Part shown: piece by piece, positions 54,646 to 63,706 of the stretch
How positions within the stretch are numbered: position 1 is the first letter of the stretch
Layout: each line of letters starts with the position of its first letter
NCBI RefSeq assembly: GCF_003347495.1
Contig: NZ_QCXY01000001.1
Coordinates: 1,178,001-1,242,000 of the forward strand
DNA length: 64,000 nucleotides
Reading direction: 5' to 3'
From: Pleomorphovibrio marinus
Lineage (GTDB): Bacteria; Bacteroidota; Bacteroidia; Cytophagales; Cyclobacteriaceae
The notes under the pieces: generated by a model
Told to the model about the DNA's origin: nothing
The model's database searches: none
What the model saw: only the letters and a program-made list of their open reading frames with translations
Translations under genes and position numbers: made by a program

Positions 54646-56055
54646 TTAATAAGCAAGGGCTAAGCCATACACTCCTGCTGCTTCTAGCATAAAGCCATGG
54701 AGTTTGTAATTCTCTATAAAGGGGGGCAAGCTTTCACTCCCCGGCCCATACATGGCGAGCTCTACAAAATCGCCTGAATGGCTGGTGCCTGCCCATCCGA
54801 TTCCGGTATAGGAGCTTTGGAGACTAGCCAAAAGGTGATTTGGGATTTTACCAGAGTCGTACAGCCCTTCTTCGTTGACATTTTGATAATCCTTTAAAAT
54901 GGACTTGGCCTCCTCTGCCTTAAGCTTTATTCCTTGATAGGATTCAAAAAGGTCTTGCACCTGGGAAGGCGTGTTTTCACCGGTAAGTTGGTTAAGTAGC
55001 CATTCATTGGATCTTGTGGTAGTATACAAGTTGGAGAATTTACCCTCATAGTTGCCGGAAAACAAACCAGGATTGGCATTTCCATGATCCGTGGTTATGA
55101 TCACCAGGGTTTCTCCATCTTTTTCTGCAAAGTCCAATACGTAGCCCAAGGCCAGGTCAAAGTCCACTTGGTCATACAAGAGTGCAGGCGCATCATTGGC
55201 ATGTGCTGCCCAGTCCACTTTGCCGCCTTCTATTTGCATGGCGAATCCCTTTGGGTTCTTTTTCAGGATGTCGATAGCCGACTTGGTCATGTCATACATG
55301 GAAGGCACGGTTTTTTTCAAGTCCGCATCACTCTCCCTGTCCACAGCATAGGGAAGACCTCCTTCACTAAACACACCTAAAACCGGAGCATCTGTGGTAA
55401 GGCTTTTCAAGTCGTCCTTGCTTTTGGCCACCTGAATGCCGGATTTTTTGAAATCAGCGTAAAGATCCCTCTTGTCCTTCCTCTTTTCCTTGTTGAAGAG
55501 CTCATCTCCTCCACCCATCATCACATCAAACTTCAAATCCAGGTAGGTCTCGGCAATTGCCTCCATACTTCCCCTGCTTTCCTCGTTTACGCAGAAGGAA
55601 GCCGGTGTGGCATGGGTAATTTGTACTGAGGTAACGCAGCCTACGGATTTGCCGGCAGACTTGAACTTTTGTAAAATAGGCACGGGCTTCTCTCCGTTGG
55701 GGCCTACGTTTAATGCACCGTTGTTTACCCGCATTCCTCCACCCCAGGAGCTACCGGCGGCTGCAGAGTCGGTAACAAATGAATTGGCAGAAGCAGTATC
55801 CATCAGGGCTCTTTTTCCCTTGTTGCTTCTATAAAGGTCAATCCAGTGACTTCCCCTTCCCTCTTTTTGCCGAACCAACAGGTCAGCCATGTTCAAGGTG
55901 CCTGTGCTCATTCCGTCACTTACCAAGAAAATGATATTTTTGGCCGCCTTGCGTTGTGTTGAAAATCCGTTTTTTCCATAGGCCATTCCCGTTCCCAAGG
56001 CGGATGCGCCAAGAGAAGCAAATAGGCCGTTTCTGAAGAAGTCTCTCCTTTTCAT
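54646..56055 (-). CDS. Alkaline phosphatase, exported
   Basis: 469 residues from ATG 56055, the inner border of a start-codon repeat. The N-terminus MKRRDFFRNGLFASLGASALG is Tat-like. Family motifs are FLVSDGMSTGTL (metal Asp), the nucleophile serine in VTDSAAAGSSW, HATPASF, IEGGKVDWAAHAND and ITTDHGNANPG. Late in the chain GWAGTSHSGDFV gives the last metal His. It hydrolyses phosphate monoesters. Single-gene unit with its own terminator. Confidence 0.93.
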   Translation of the reverse strand: MKRRDFFRNGLFASLGASALGTGMAYGKNGFSTQRKAAKNIIFLVSDGMSTGTLNMADLLVRQKEGRGSHWIDLYRSNKGKRALMDTASANSFVTDSAAAGSSWGGGMRVNNGALNVGPNGEKPVPILQKFKSAGKSVGCVTSVQITHATPASFCVNEESRGSMEAIAETYLDLKFDVMMGGGDELFNKEKRKDKRDLYADFKKSGIQVAKSKDDLKSLTTDAPVLGVFSEGGLPYAVDRESDADLKKTVPSMYDMTKSAIDILKKNPKGFAMQIEGGKVDWAAHANDAPALLYDQVDFDLALGYVLDFAEKDGETLVIITTDHGNANPGLFSGNYEGKFSNLYTTTRSNEWLLNQLTGENTPSQVQDLFESYQGIKLKAEEAKSILKDYQNVNEEGLYDSGKIPNHLLASLQSSYTGIGWAGTSHSGDFVELAMYGPGSESLPPFIENYKLHGFMLEAAGVYGLALAY

Positions 56056-56277
56056 GTGTTTATAATTGATTTTTATTTGCCACATGGAATCTCGCAATCT
56101 TAATCATCCCTCCGTGCGTCGCTTGCGTCATGCTCGATTTCATATGTTTATATTTGTATTTCAATGGTCAGACCTGAATGCCGTCAGGCAGGTAGCTTGT
56201 CCCTGACTGCCCGGTCCAGATAGCCCCGCTATCCGGGGCATCCCTCCATGCGTCGCCTACGACATGCTCGATTTCAA
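56050..56277 (-). repeat. Start-codon repeat, locus D (two tandem units)
   Basis: Unit D1 (56143-56050) and unit D2 (56277-56138) share the ATGAAA at 56143-56138. D1 ends on ATGAAA of the phosphatase gene. D1 is 94 bp and closely matches C1, with the core replaced at a few positions (CAAGCGACGCACGGAGGG). D2 holds the palindromes CCCCGGATAGCGGGG and CCTGCCTGACGGCATTCAGG, with outer border TTGAAATCG. Confidence 0.9.
56060..56143 (-). CDS. Candidate leader mini-ORF in repeat unit D1
   Basis: 27 codons, MKSSMTQATHGGMIKIARF start, ending NKNQL and TAA 4 nt before the phosphatase ATG. Same length as the C1 version, with substitutions mostly replacing residues rather than breaking the frame. See the C1 entry for the caution. 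Confidence 0.3.
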   Translation of the reverse strand: MKSSMTQATHGGMIKIARFHVANKNQL

Positions 56278-56897
56278 TAGGATAAATTATAATTAACTGG
56301 TTATCTAATCTTCAAATTTAATACCTAAGCCCCAGAAAGACTTTACCTCAAAATTACTATAATATGACGTAAAAGTCCTTCCACTTGTGGAATCTAAGCA
56401 ATTTTAACATTTGGTTTTGCCTGAGAAGGGATCACATGACCCCTAAATTCCTGCCCCCCATTAATGGGGGGGGAAGAATCTCATCATTTGAATGGGCAAC
56501 TTCAGCACGTGTATCTGGTGTCAAAATTTGCCAATACCCCAAACTGGCTATCTATATTCCATAAACGTTGAAAATCCTGCTGGCCAATAATTTTTTTTGT
56601 CTTTTTAGCTTATAATACGCAAGAAAACTTCATCTAGGCTATCCGCAAATTTAGGGTTCAAATTACAGTTTTTAGACAAGGCGACAATATGGTGGATAAT
56701 CGGGAGTTTTCGGAGAAAAATGGTCACCTTTAAAAAATCATGAATAAAAAAAATCAGCATCTCAATAGTCCATTAGCTATGCATAATTGTATTTAAATTA
56801 CGACAAGAAGCTTAGGAAAAAATTGAAATACCTGATTTTCAGAATGCAAGACAGGCGATTAGTCTTGATATTCTTGGGTTATCAGGATCCAGTTAAA
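56278..56897. other. Intergenic region with one strong palindrome
   Basis: 620 bp between divergent phosphatase and ROK genes. I see no gene. The palindrome CCCCCCATTAATGGGGGG (56454-56471) is perfect over 18 bp without a T-run and could be a regulator site or a hairpin. A TAAATTTG box on the minus strand (56313-56320) may be the -7 element for the repeat-led phosphatase gene. Confidence 0.35.
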
Positions 56898-56905
56898 TAT
56901 ATTTG
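56874..56905 (+). promoter_or_regulatory. Candidate promoter of the ROK kinase gene
   Basis: TTG at 56874-56876 and TATATTTG at 56898-56905 with a 21-nt gap approximate TTTG-N19..21-TAnnTTTG, 41 bp before the ATG. Confidence 0.5.
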
Positions 56906-56945
56906 TTGGTTAATTTTTTATTAAACTTTCACCTGCTGATAAAAA

Positions 56946-57806
56946 ATGAACATAGGAATTGATCTAGGAGGCACAAAAATTCAAGTAGGGATTGAAAAGG
57001 ATGGTGAAATCATTCACCAGACCAAAGCATTACTCAAGGATAAGGACAGTCTGTCCTCTACCCTGGATCAGGTAATGCAGTTTATACATCCCCTTACTAA
57101 ACATAAGGTGCAAGGCATAGGTATTGGTGTGCCCTCTGTGGTAGATGTAGAAAAGGGCATCGTATATAATGTCACCAATATCCCCTCCTGGGAGCGGGTA
57201 CCGCTTAAGGATATATTGCAAAAGGAGTTTAACCTTCCGGTATTTGTGAACAATGACGTAAACTGTTTTGCCTTAGGGGAACACAAATTCGGAGAGGGGA
57301 TGCCATTTAGTTGCCTGGTGGGGATGTCCATAGGTACCGGACTGGGCTCGGGGGTGATTATTGCCAATAAGCTTTTTGCAGGCGTAAATTGTGGAGCAGG
57401 CGAAATTGGGCTCTTGCCTTATAAGGATCAAAATATTGAGTATTATGCCAGCGGCAATTTTTTCAGCAGTTTTCATGGTACTACAGCTTTAGATGCCTAC
57501 AAGGCGGCCAAAGCCGGAGATCCCAAAGCCTTGTCCCATTGGAATGAATTCGGCGTACATTTTGGTGCAGCCGTGCAAGCTGTGCTTTATACCTACGATC
57601 CCCAGGCCATCATTATTGGTGGTTCTTTGGCTAAGGCCTTCGAGTTTTTCAAGGAAAGCATGGAGCAGACCTTCACTAATTTTATTTACCCTGAGTCCAT
57701 AAAGAAATTGAAAATATTGGTATCCAAAAACGAAAACATAGCACTCCTGGGGGCTGCCGCTTTGGTGGATCTCTCATTGGAGTATATTAGCGGGGTAGTC
57801 TCATGA
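56946..57806 (+). CDS. ROK family sugar kinase or regulator, zinc motif absent
   Basis: 286 residues, cytoplasmic. The ATP-binding phosphate-1 loop is IDLGGTKIQVGI (about 4-15). It has GIGIGVPSVVD, the substrate Asp in VNNDVNCFALGE, GMSIGTGLGSGVI, then CGAGEIGLLPYKD and the adenosine-site IIIGGSLAKAF. The CxCGxxGC zinc motif that most ROK kinases carry after the GE-I/H segment is missing. Likely a glucose- or N-acetylhexosamine-type kinase feeding glycolysis. There is no HTH, so it is not an NagC-type repressor. A carrier for its sugar could be the MFS protein encoded 438 bp downstream. Confidence 0.88.
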   Translation: MNIGIDLGGTKIQVGIEKDGEIIHQTKALLKDKDSLSSTLDQVMQFIHPLTKHKVQGIGIGVPSVVDVEKGIVYNVTNIPSWERVPLKDILQKEFNLPVFVNNDVNCFALGEHKFGEGMPFSCLVGMSIGTGLGSGVIIANKLFAGVNCGAGEIGLLPYKDQNIEYYASGNFFSSFHGTTALDAYKAAKAGDPKALSHWNEFGVHFGAAVQAVLYTYDPQAIIIGGSLAKAFEFFKESMEQTFTNFIYPESIKKLKILVSKNENIALLGAAALVDLSLEYISGVVS

Positions 57807-57896
57807 GTATTCAGGCCATGTAGTGTCAGGGTAAAGTATCGGAAGTATATACCGCTAAAGTCAAAATGCTAATCACACCAAATCCATTGCTATACA

Positions 57897-58249
57897 ATGA
57901 AATCGTGCTTGCCTGGACGGCAGTCAGGCATGACGGAAACGTCACACACTGGAATGATTATAGAACATGCGAGATTCCCCCGAAGCAAGTTCGGGGCAGG
58001 CAGGGGCAGGCTATGTGACCGCTGAAAAGACAATTATAAACATATGAAATGCCCATGAGAAATTATTCTCACACAGGGGGATGATTAATCTGGGCATTCC
58101 ATCTGACCGCTGAAAAACAAATTATAAACAGATGAAATCGAGCATGACGAGCACGTCACACACCGGGATGATTATCGTTGCGAGATTCCCCCGAAGCGAG
58201 TCCGGGGCAGGCTATGTGACCGTTGAAAAGAAAATATAAACACATGAAA
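57897..58249 (+). repeat. Start-codon repeat, locus E (three tandem units)
   Basis: Units E1 (57897-58049), E2 (58044-58137) and E3 (58132-58249) each begin and end with ATGAAA and share it at the joins (58044, 58132). The last ATGAAA starts the MFS gene. E1 and E3 hold the full unit with CGAGATTCCCCCGAAGC, GGGGCAGGCTATGTGACCG and the TATAAACA end. E2 is divergent in its middle. The rest of the gap, 57807-57896, shows nothing. Confidence 0.9.
58132..58239 (+). CDS. Candidate leader mini-ORF in repeat unit E3
   Basis: 35 codons, starting MKSSMTSTSHTGMIIVARF and ending TVEKKI with TAA 4 nt before the MFS ATG. Compared with C1 (27 codons) it carries an 8-codon in-frame insertion (PRSESGAG region). 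Frame kept despite the length change. Coding status untested. Confidence 0.3.
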   Translation: MKSSMTSTSHTGMIIVARFPRSESGAGYVTVEKKI

Positions 58250-59497
58250 AAGGACCTATTTATTGTTGCCCTCATCATTCTCATTTTCTTTGTAATCTCC
58301 TTTTTGACCAATATCCTGGGTCCCATAATCCCGGATATCATCGATAGTTTTACCCTGAGCATTGGACTTGCCGGCTTTTTGCCTTTCTCCTTCTTTGTGG
58401 CCTATGCGGTGATGTCCATCCCTTCGGGACTGCTGGTGGATAGGTTCAAGGAAAAGAAGGTTTTGCTTGCAGCCTTTTTCATCGCTTTTTTGGGGGCAAT
58501 GATATTTGCGGTTATTCCAAGTTTTGGTGTGGCATTGTCTTCCCTTTTTATGATAGGCGTAGGTATGGCCATGCTACAGGTGGTGATCAACCCCTTGTTG
58601 AGGACAGCGGGAGGGGAAAAGCATTTTGCCTTCAATTCGGTATTGGGACAGCTTGCATTTGGGGCGGCCAGTTTCCTTAGTCCCATGCTTTATAGTTATC
58701 TGGTGACCAATATGCACACGGATGACACCTCCTTTATCATTTCTATACTGAATGGCCTGGTACCTGAAAACCTGAAATGGGTTTCCTTATATTGGGTTTT
58801 TGCCATCATTGCCCTGGTAATGGTTGTTGTGATTTTCATGGTGAGATTTCCAACGGTGGAGCTTAAGGAGGATGAAAAAGTGGATGTGGGGGGTACGCTC
58901 AAAGAGCTTTTGGCCAATAAGACGGTGCTTCTTTATTTCTTTGGCATTTTCTGCTACGTGGGTACCGAGCAAGGGGTGGCCAATTGGGCGTCCAAGTTTT
59001 TGCAGGATTACCATGGTGAAAACCCAGCCACCACAGGAGCAATGGTGATCTCCTACTTTTGGGGTTTGCTTACCATAGGCTGCTTGTTGGGACTGGTATT
59101 GTTGAAGTTTTTCGATTCCAGAAAGGTTTTGATCTTTTTTACTTCCGGAGCCATTGTATCCCTTCTGCTGGCCTTATTTGGGTCGGCTGCAATGGCCATA
59201 GTGGCATTTCCGCTTTGTGGCTTTTTCGCCTCGGTGATGTGGTCCATTATTTTCTCCCTGGCCTTGAATTCCTTGAAGGACCATCATGGGACCTTTTCCG
59301 GGATTTTATGTACAGGTATAGCAGGGGGAGCCGTTGTTCCATTGATAGTGGGTGGATTGGCGGAATTGCTTGGGTTGCGTTTTGCCATGCTTTTCCTACT
59401 CATTACCTTGGGTTATATCCTGAGCATAGGCATTTGGGCCAAGCCTTTGGTCACTAATGCAACAGTGAGAAACTTCAAGGAGCTGTTTCGAAGTTAG
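58244..59497 (+). CDS. MFS transporter, probably sugar uptake
   Basis: 417 residues from ATG 58244, with about 12 membrane segments. It has the loop motif GLLVDRFKEKKVLLAAF between helices 2 and 3 (MFS motif A type) and the helix 4-5 region GVGMAMLQVVINPLLRTAGG, which is reminiscent of the fucose/hexose:proton FHS group. The centre loop (FPTVELKEDEKVDVGGTLKEL) separates the two halves. It sits between the ROK kinase and the XylR-like regulator, pointing to a sugar uptake unit. Confidence 0.88.
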   Translation: MKKDLFIVALIILIFFVISFLTNILGPIIPDIIDSFTLSIGLAGFLPFSFFVAYAVMSIPSGLLVDRFKEKKVLLAAFFIAFLGAMIFAVIPSFGVALSSLFMIGVGMAMLQVVINPLLRTAGGEKHFAFNSVLGQLAFGAASFLSPMLYSYLVTNMHTDDTSFIISILNGLVPENLKWVSLYWVFAIIALVMVVVIFMVRFPTVELKEDEKVDVGGTLKELLANKTVLLYFFGIFCYVGTEQGVANWASKFLQDYHGENPATTGAMVISYFWGLLTIGCLLGLVLLKFFDSRKVLIFFTSGAIVSLLLALFGSAAMAIVAFPLCGFFASVMWSIIFSLALNSLKDHHGTFSGILCTGIAGGAVVPLIVGGLAELLGLRFAMLFLLITLGYILSIGIWAKPLVTNATVRNFKELFRS

Positions 59498-59516
59498 GCC
59501 TTTAAATGTTTGGGGA

Positions 59517-60680
59517 ATGTATAAAATCATATTGCTGTTGGATTTTGCGGAGGAGTATAGCAAAAGCCTGCTGAAGGGTATATCCAAATATTCCTCTGAG
59601 GGGGGGCCTTGGTCCTACTGCCGCATGCCACTTTATTATAGGGAAACTATAGGCATAGAAGGGATTTTGGATTGGGCTAGGGAATGGGAGGCAGATGGTA
59701 TCATCGGTCAACTATACAATGAGATGGACATCAAACTGATTTTGGATTCCAAGTTGCCCATTATAGCACAGGATTTTAAGGAGCGGTTTAAGGAATTGCC
59801 CAATATCACTGGAAGTTACAGGGAAACCGGCAAAATGGGGGCGGATTACTTTCTTCAAAAGGGATTTCGGAACTTTGCCTTTTATGGGTTTAATGACATC
59901 GTGTGGTCCAGGGAAAGGGCTGAAGGCTATGAGGAAAAGATTCAGTCGGTAGGCTACAAAGTCCACTATTTTGAACATAGGAAGTCCAGGTCCACAGATC
60001 TATGGTATTATAAATCCAACTCCCTGAGCAAGTGGCTACATTCATTGCCTAAACCTATAGCCCTAATGGCCTGTGACGATAATCAGGGGCTTCACATAAC
60101 CGAGGCGTGTAAGCAAAACAAAATCAGGATTCCGGAAGAAGTGGCTGTATTGGGAGTGGATAATGATGAGATGCTTTGTGAATTGTCTGATCCCCCTCTA
60201 TCCAGCATCGGCTTGGACATAGAGAAAGGGGGCTATGATACCGCCAAACTGATGGATCATATGATACAAAATGGACATGATGACCACTACGACATTTATG
60301 TAAAACCCACTCAAATCATTACTAGGCAATCCACGGATATCTATGCGACGAATGATGATTATATAGCTTCTACCCTTAAGTTCATCCATAAAAACATTGA
60401 GAAAAACTTGCAGGTGGATGAGGTTGTGAAACAAGTGCCCCTGTCTAGAAGAACCCTAGAAAAACGGTTTTTGCAAATTACGGGTTACCCGATCTATAAA
60501 TATATCTTCAACCTGCGCATTGAGAAATTCACGCAGAAGCTACTGGAAACGGATGAAACCATTTTTGAAATCGCCTTGGATTTAGGACTGAACGACAGCA
60601 AAAACATAGCCCGCCAATTCAAGCAGGTAAAAGGCTGCAATCCCATAGAATACCGGAAAAAGTACCTAGCGGGAAAATGA
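59517..60680 (+). CDS. XylR-like regulator: LacI-type sensor fused to AraC HTH
   Basis: 387 residues, cytoplasmic. The N-terminal 270 residues resemble periplasmic-binding/LacI sugar-sensing domains (KIILLLDFAEEYSKSLLKGI, IGQLYNEMD, RNFAFYGFND, LMACDDNQGLHITEACKQ, VAVLGVDNDEMLCEL). The C-terminal 100 residues are an AraC double HTH (VDEVVKQVPLSRRTLEKRFLQITG, IFEIALDLGLNDSKNIARQFKQVKG). This is the layout of E. coli XylR. It starts 19 bp after the MFS gene and so probably controls that gene, and perhaps the TonB receptor 156 bp downstream. Confidence 0.9.
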   Translation: MYKIILLLDFAEEYSKSLLKGISKYSSEGGPWSYCRMPLYYRETIGIEGILDWAREWEADGIIGQLYNEMDIKLILDSKLPIIAQDFKERFKELPNITGSYRETGKMGADYFLQKGFRNFAFYGFNDIVWSRERAEGYEEKIQSVGYKVHYFEHRKSRSTDLWYYKSNSLSKWLHSLPKPIALMACDDNQGLHITEACKQNKIRIPEEVAVLGVDNDEMLCELSDPPLSSIGLDIEKGGYDTAKLMDHMIQNGHDDHYDIYVKPTQIITRQSTDIYATNDDYIASTLKFIHKNIEKNLQVDEVVKQVPLSRRTLEKRFLQITGYPIYKYIFNLRIEKFTQKLLETDETIFEIALDLGLNDSKNIARQFKQVKGCNPIEYRKKYLAGK

Positions 60681-60836
60681 ATCTCATACGTATTTCCTTG
60701 CTTTCCCTGCTTCATATTAATTTTTCATGAATTAAGCTATACTCATAAAGCTTTAAGGATAACAATTTAGTAAATTTTACTACCTCACCAATTCATATTG
60801 GATGTTGACATTTGCGCTCAGAAATCCTTTGTGTTT

Positions 60837-63677
60837 ATGTCAAAAAAAATTTACTTAATTGCTGCATTTATCCTCATTAATGCTCAATTGATTGCCCAGA
60901 CGGGCATTATAAAGGGAGTAGTGGTGGACGCAGACACCGATGAGACCATAATAGGGGCAAATATCTTAATAGAAGGTACCTCCCAAGGAGCAGCTACCGA
61001 TCTGGACGGAGTGTTTGAAATCAGGCAGATCCAACCTGGCACCTATAATTTGATAGTCTCCTTTATATCCTTTAAATCCATAAAGCTGGAAGGGGTAAAG
61101 GTGGAAAGTGACAAGGTGACCAGCCTGAAACTGCAAATGGAGGAAGATACGGATGAACTTGGGGAAGTGGTGGTAACTGCCGCCAGGGAAACCAGCACCC
61201 AAATGGCGGTGATCTCAGAAATGCATCGCTCCCTGAATGTGGTCAGCGGAATTTCCTCCGAACAGATCCGACTATCGCAAGACCGTAATGCCGCGCAGGC
61301 AATGAGTCGTGTACCCGGTATCACCATAGTGGACAACCGATTTGTGATGGTAAGGGGTGTACCCGAACGGTACAACCAGGTTATGATCAACAATGCCATA
61401 GCACCTAGCACAGAGGTGGATAGGAGAACTTTTTCCTTTGACCTTGTCCCTTCTCAAACCCTTGACCGTATGTTGGTCTTTAAGTCTGGCTCACCAGAAA
61501 ACCCCGGGGATTTTGCAGGTGGGTTGATTAAGCTTTATACCAAAAATGCCTTTACGGAGGATTTTACTTCTGTAAATTTTGGCATGGGCTTTCGGTTGGG
61601 CACCACTTTCAACGACTATTATCAAGCCAATGGGTCAAGGACCGACGTACTGGGTTTTGATGATGGCATGAGAAGACTTCCTTCCTCCTTTCCCTCAAGT
61701 GCTGAGCTGCAGTCCACCAGTAGGTTTTCTGAATTGCGGGAGGCCGCAGGCAAAAGCCTGAGAAACGATTTTGTCCCTGCCCAATCCATGGCAATCCCCG
61801 ATTTCAGCGCAGGAGTCAGTTTTGGAAAAAATTTCGACCTTAATGGACCAGGAAGTATAAGTACAGTGACCTCTTTCAATATTTCCCAAAGCTATCAGCG
61901 CTATGCTAGGGATTTCTTCAGGTATTTCACCTGGGAGGACCAGTCCAACCCCATTTTAAGCAGGTTTGAATTTGTAGATGACACGTACGAAAAGGACAAC
62001 CGTATTGGCATCCTATCCAACTGGAATTACCGAATCAATGCTTTCAATAGGATAGAGTTTAAGAACCTATTTAACCAAATAGGGGAAAACACCACCATGC
62101 TAAGAGAGGGATATGACATGCAGCAGTTTGCCGGAAACCTGAGAAGAAACTATATGGTCCAGTACAGGAGCAGGACAATTTATTCCAGCCAACTGGAGGG
62201 TACCCATCAGTTTCCCAACTCCCAATCCTCTCTGAACTGGGTAACAGGGTTTAATTACCTTTCAGAGGTAGAACCTGATCTGAGGCGGTTTAGGACCGTA
62301 CAGTTTGGTGATGGGAGCCCGGGTGAGGACAATTTTACCATGATTTTGCCGCCAAGCTCCAATCTCTTTGATACCGGGCGCTATTGGGGAGACCTGAGTG
62401 AGTACGGTGTTTCAAACGGGGTGAATTATGAAAAAACCTTAGGAGGTACCGAAGAAAGACCACGTAAAATAAAGACAGGTTACTTGGTGGAGTACAGAAA
62501 CCGGAACTTTGATGCTCGGTACATCAATTACCTTTACCCGGGAGGTTCCAATGACCCGGCCATAGGAGAACAGATCCGAAACCTTCCCTTGGATCAAATT
62601 TTTGCACCCGAAAACATCCGAAGGCACAATGGCTTGGTCATAGAAGAAGGCACCAGGCCTGTGGATAGCTACAACGCCACCAACTTGCTAGGCGCAGGAT
62701 ACCTTTCATTAATATATCCTGTCGGGGACTTTAACCTTTCCGGGGGTGCTAGGATGGAATACAATCTTCAGGAGGTAAACTCGGCGAACGATATCGGCCC
62801 CATTGAAATACGTAACCCCATCTTTTCGCCCTTAGGCTTTTTGAATGTGGACTATACCTTTACTGAAAAGACCCAATTGCGCCTGGGATATGGGAAAACC
62901 ATTAACCGCCCGGAGTTTAGGGAAATTGCCCCTTTTCAATACTACGATTTTAGACTGGAAGCCACTGTAACCGGAAACCCTGACCTCAAGGTAGCGGATA
63001 TTCATAATGTGGACTTGCGTCTTGAAACCTATCCGCGACCCGGCGAAACCATCAGTTTTGGGGTGTTTTACAAGTACTTTATCAACCCGATCGAGGCTAA
63101 GATCGTCGTGCAGACCGAATCTCCGGGCTTTGCCTATGGCAACGCAGAACGTGCCTATAACTATGGTGCGGAAATAGAAGTTAGGAAATCCTTTCAGGAT
63201 GTGTTTACCTCTTCCTTTCTCAATCGGTTCCAGCTAAACCTGAATGCTTCCATTATCCAATCGGAGGTGGATTTTGGGCCAGGGGAAGACCTTTCTCAGG
63301 ATCAAAAGCGACCCTTGCAGGGCCAATCCCCCTATATTATCAATGCAGGGTTGGTATATGATGACCAAGCCAAGGGTTTTCAGGTTGGGGCAGCCTACAA
63401 CATCTTTGGACAGCGTATCTATGCAGTGGGAAATTACTTGTTTCCAACGATTTACGAGTTGCCCAGGCATGCATTGGATCTTACCATAAGCAAAAACATC
63501 ACCGAAAAGTTGGCTTGGAAAGCAGGCATGCAGGATGTTTTTAACGCCCAATACAGGTTTTTCGAAAACTCCACTTTCCTGAACGGATCTACTAGTGTGG
63601 ACCCAAAGGTGGATAGCCCCATTTTCCAGTTCAGAAGGGGGACGCTGGTTACTACTTCCATTAATTACGTATTCTAA
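60837..63677 (+). CDS. TonB-dependent receptor with carboxypeptidase-regulatory domain
   Basis: 946 residues from ATG 60837. The frame is open from a TTG at 60798 but the signal peptide begins at 60837 (IYLIAAFILINAQLIAQ). The regulatory-like domain spans about 22-105 (IKGVVVDADTDETIIGANILIEG). The plug begins near EVVVTAARETS, and the barrel contains GYGKTINRPEFREIAPFQYYDF, a widely conserved TonB-receptor segment, and ends SINYVF. It lacks the SusC-type VGYGT plug start and has no SusD partner, so it is a classical receptor. It is followed 29 bp later by a lipoprotein gene, with the XylR-like gene upstream. Confidence 0.93.
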   Translation: MSKKIYLIAAFILINAQLIAQTGIIKGVVVDADTDETIIGANILIEGTSQGAATDLDGVFEIRQIQPGTYNLIVSFISFKSIKLEGVKVESDKVTSLKLQMEEDTDELGEVVVTAARETSTQMAVISEMHRSLNVVSGISSEQIRLSQDRNAAQAMSRVPGITIVDNRFVMVRGVPERYNQVMINNAIAPSTEVDRRTFSFDLVPSQTLDRMLVFKSGSPENPGDFAGGLIKLYTKNAFTEDFTSVNFGMGFRLGTTFNDYYQANGSRTDVLGFDDGMRRLPSSFPSSAELQSTSRFSELREAAGKSLRNDFVPAQSMAIPDFSAGVSFGKNFDLNGPGSISTVTSFNISQSYQRYARDFFRYFTWEDQSNPILSRFEFVDDTYEKDNRIGILSNWNYRINAFNRIEFKNLFNQIGENTTMLREGYDMQQFAGNLRRNYMVQYRSRTIYSSQLEGTHQFPNSQSSLNWVTGFNYLSEVEPDLRRFRTVQFGDGSPGEDNFTMILPPSSNLFDTGRYWGDLSEYGVSNGVNYEKTLGGTEERPRKIKTGYLVEYRNRNFDARYINYLYPGGSNDPAIGEQIRNLPLDQIFAPENIRRHNGLVIEEGTRPVDSYNATNLLGAGYLSLIYPVGDFNLSGGARMEYNLQEVNSANDIGPIEIRNPIFSPLGFLNVDYTFTEKTQLRLGYGKTINRPEFREIAPFQYYDFRLEATVTGNPDLKVADIHNVDLRLETYPRPGETISFGVFYKYFINPIEAKIVVQTESPGFAYGNAERAYNYGAEIEVRKSFQDVFTSSFLNRFQLNLNASIIQSEVDFGPGEDLSQDQKRPLQGQSPYIINAGLVYDDQAKGFQVGAAYNIFGQRIYAVGNYLFPTIYELPRHALDLTISKNITEKLAWKAGMQDVFNAQYRFFENSTFLNGSTSVDPKVDSPIFQFRRGTLVTTSINYVF

Positions 63678-63706
63678 TAATTTCTTTAACAACAATTTCT
63701 TCCAAC

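Noticed and set aside
56454-56471. Terminator for the phosphatase or ROK gene
   Set aside because: A perfect GC/AT palindrome, but it lies upstream of both divergent genes and has no T-run.
58223-58243. N-terminal extension MKRKYKH of the MFS protein from an upstream TTG
   Set aside because: The same in-frame extension appears before unrelated genes because it is encoded by the repeat end. The ATG at the repeat border is the common start.
57897-58249. CRISPR array
   Set aside because: Three tandem units, but they differ in length, have no spacers, and no cas genes are nearby.
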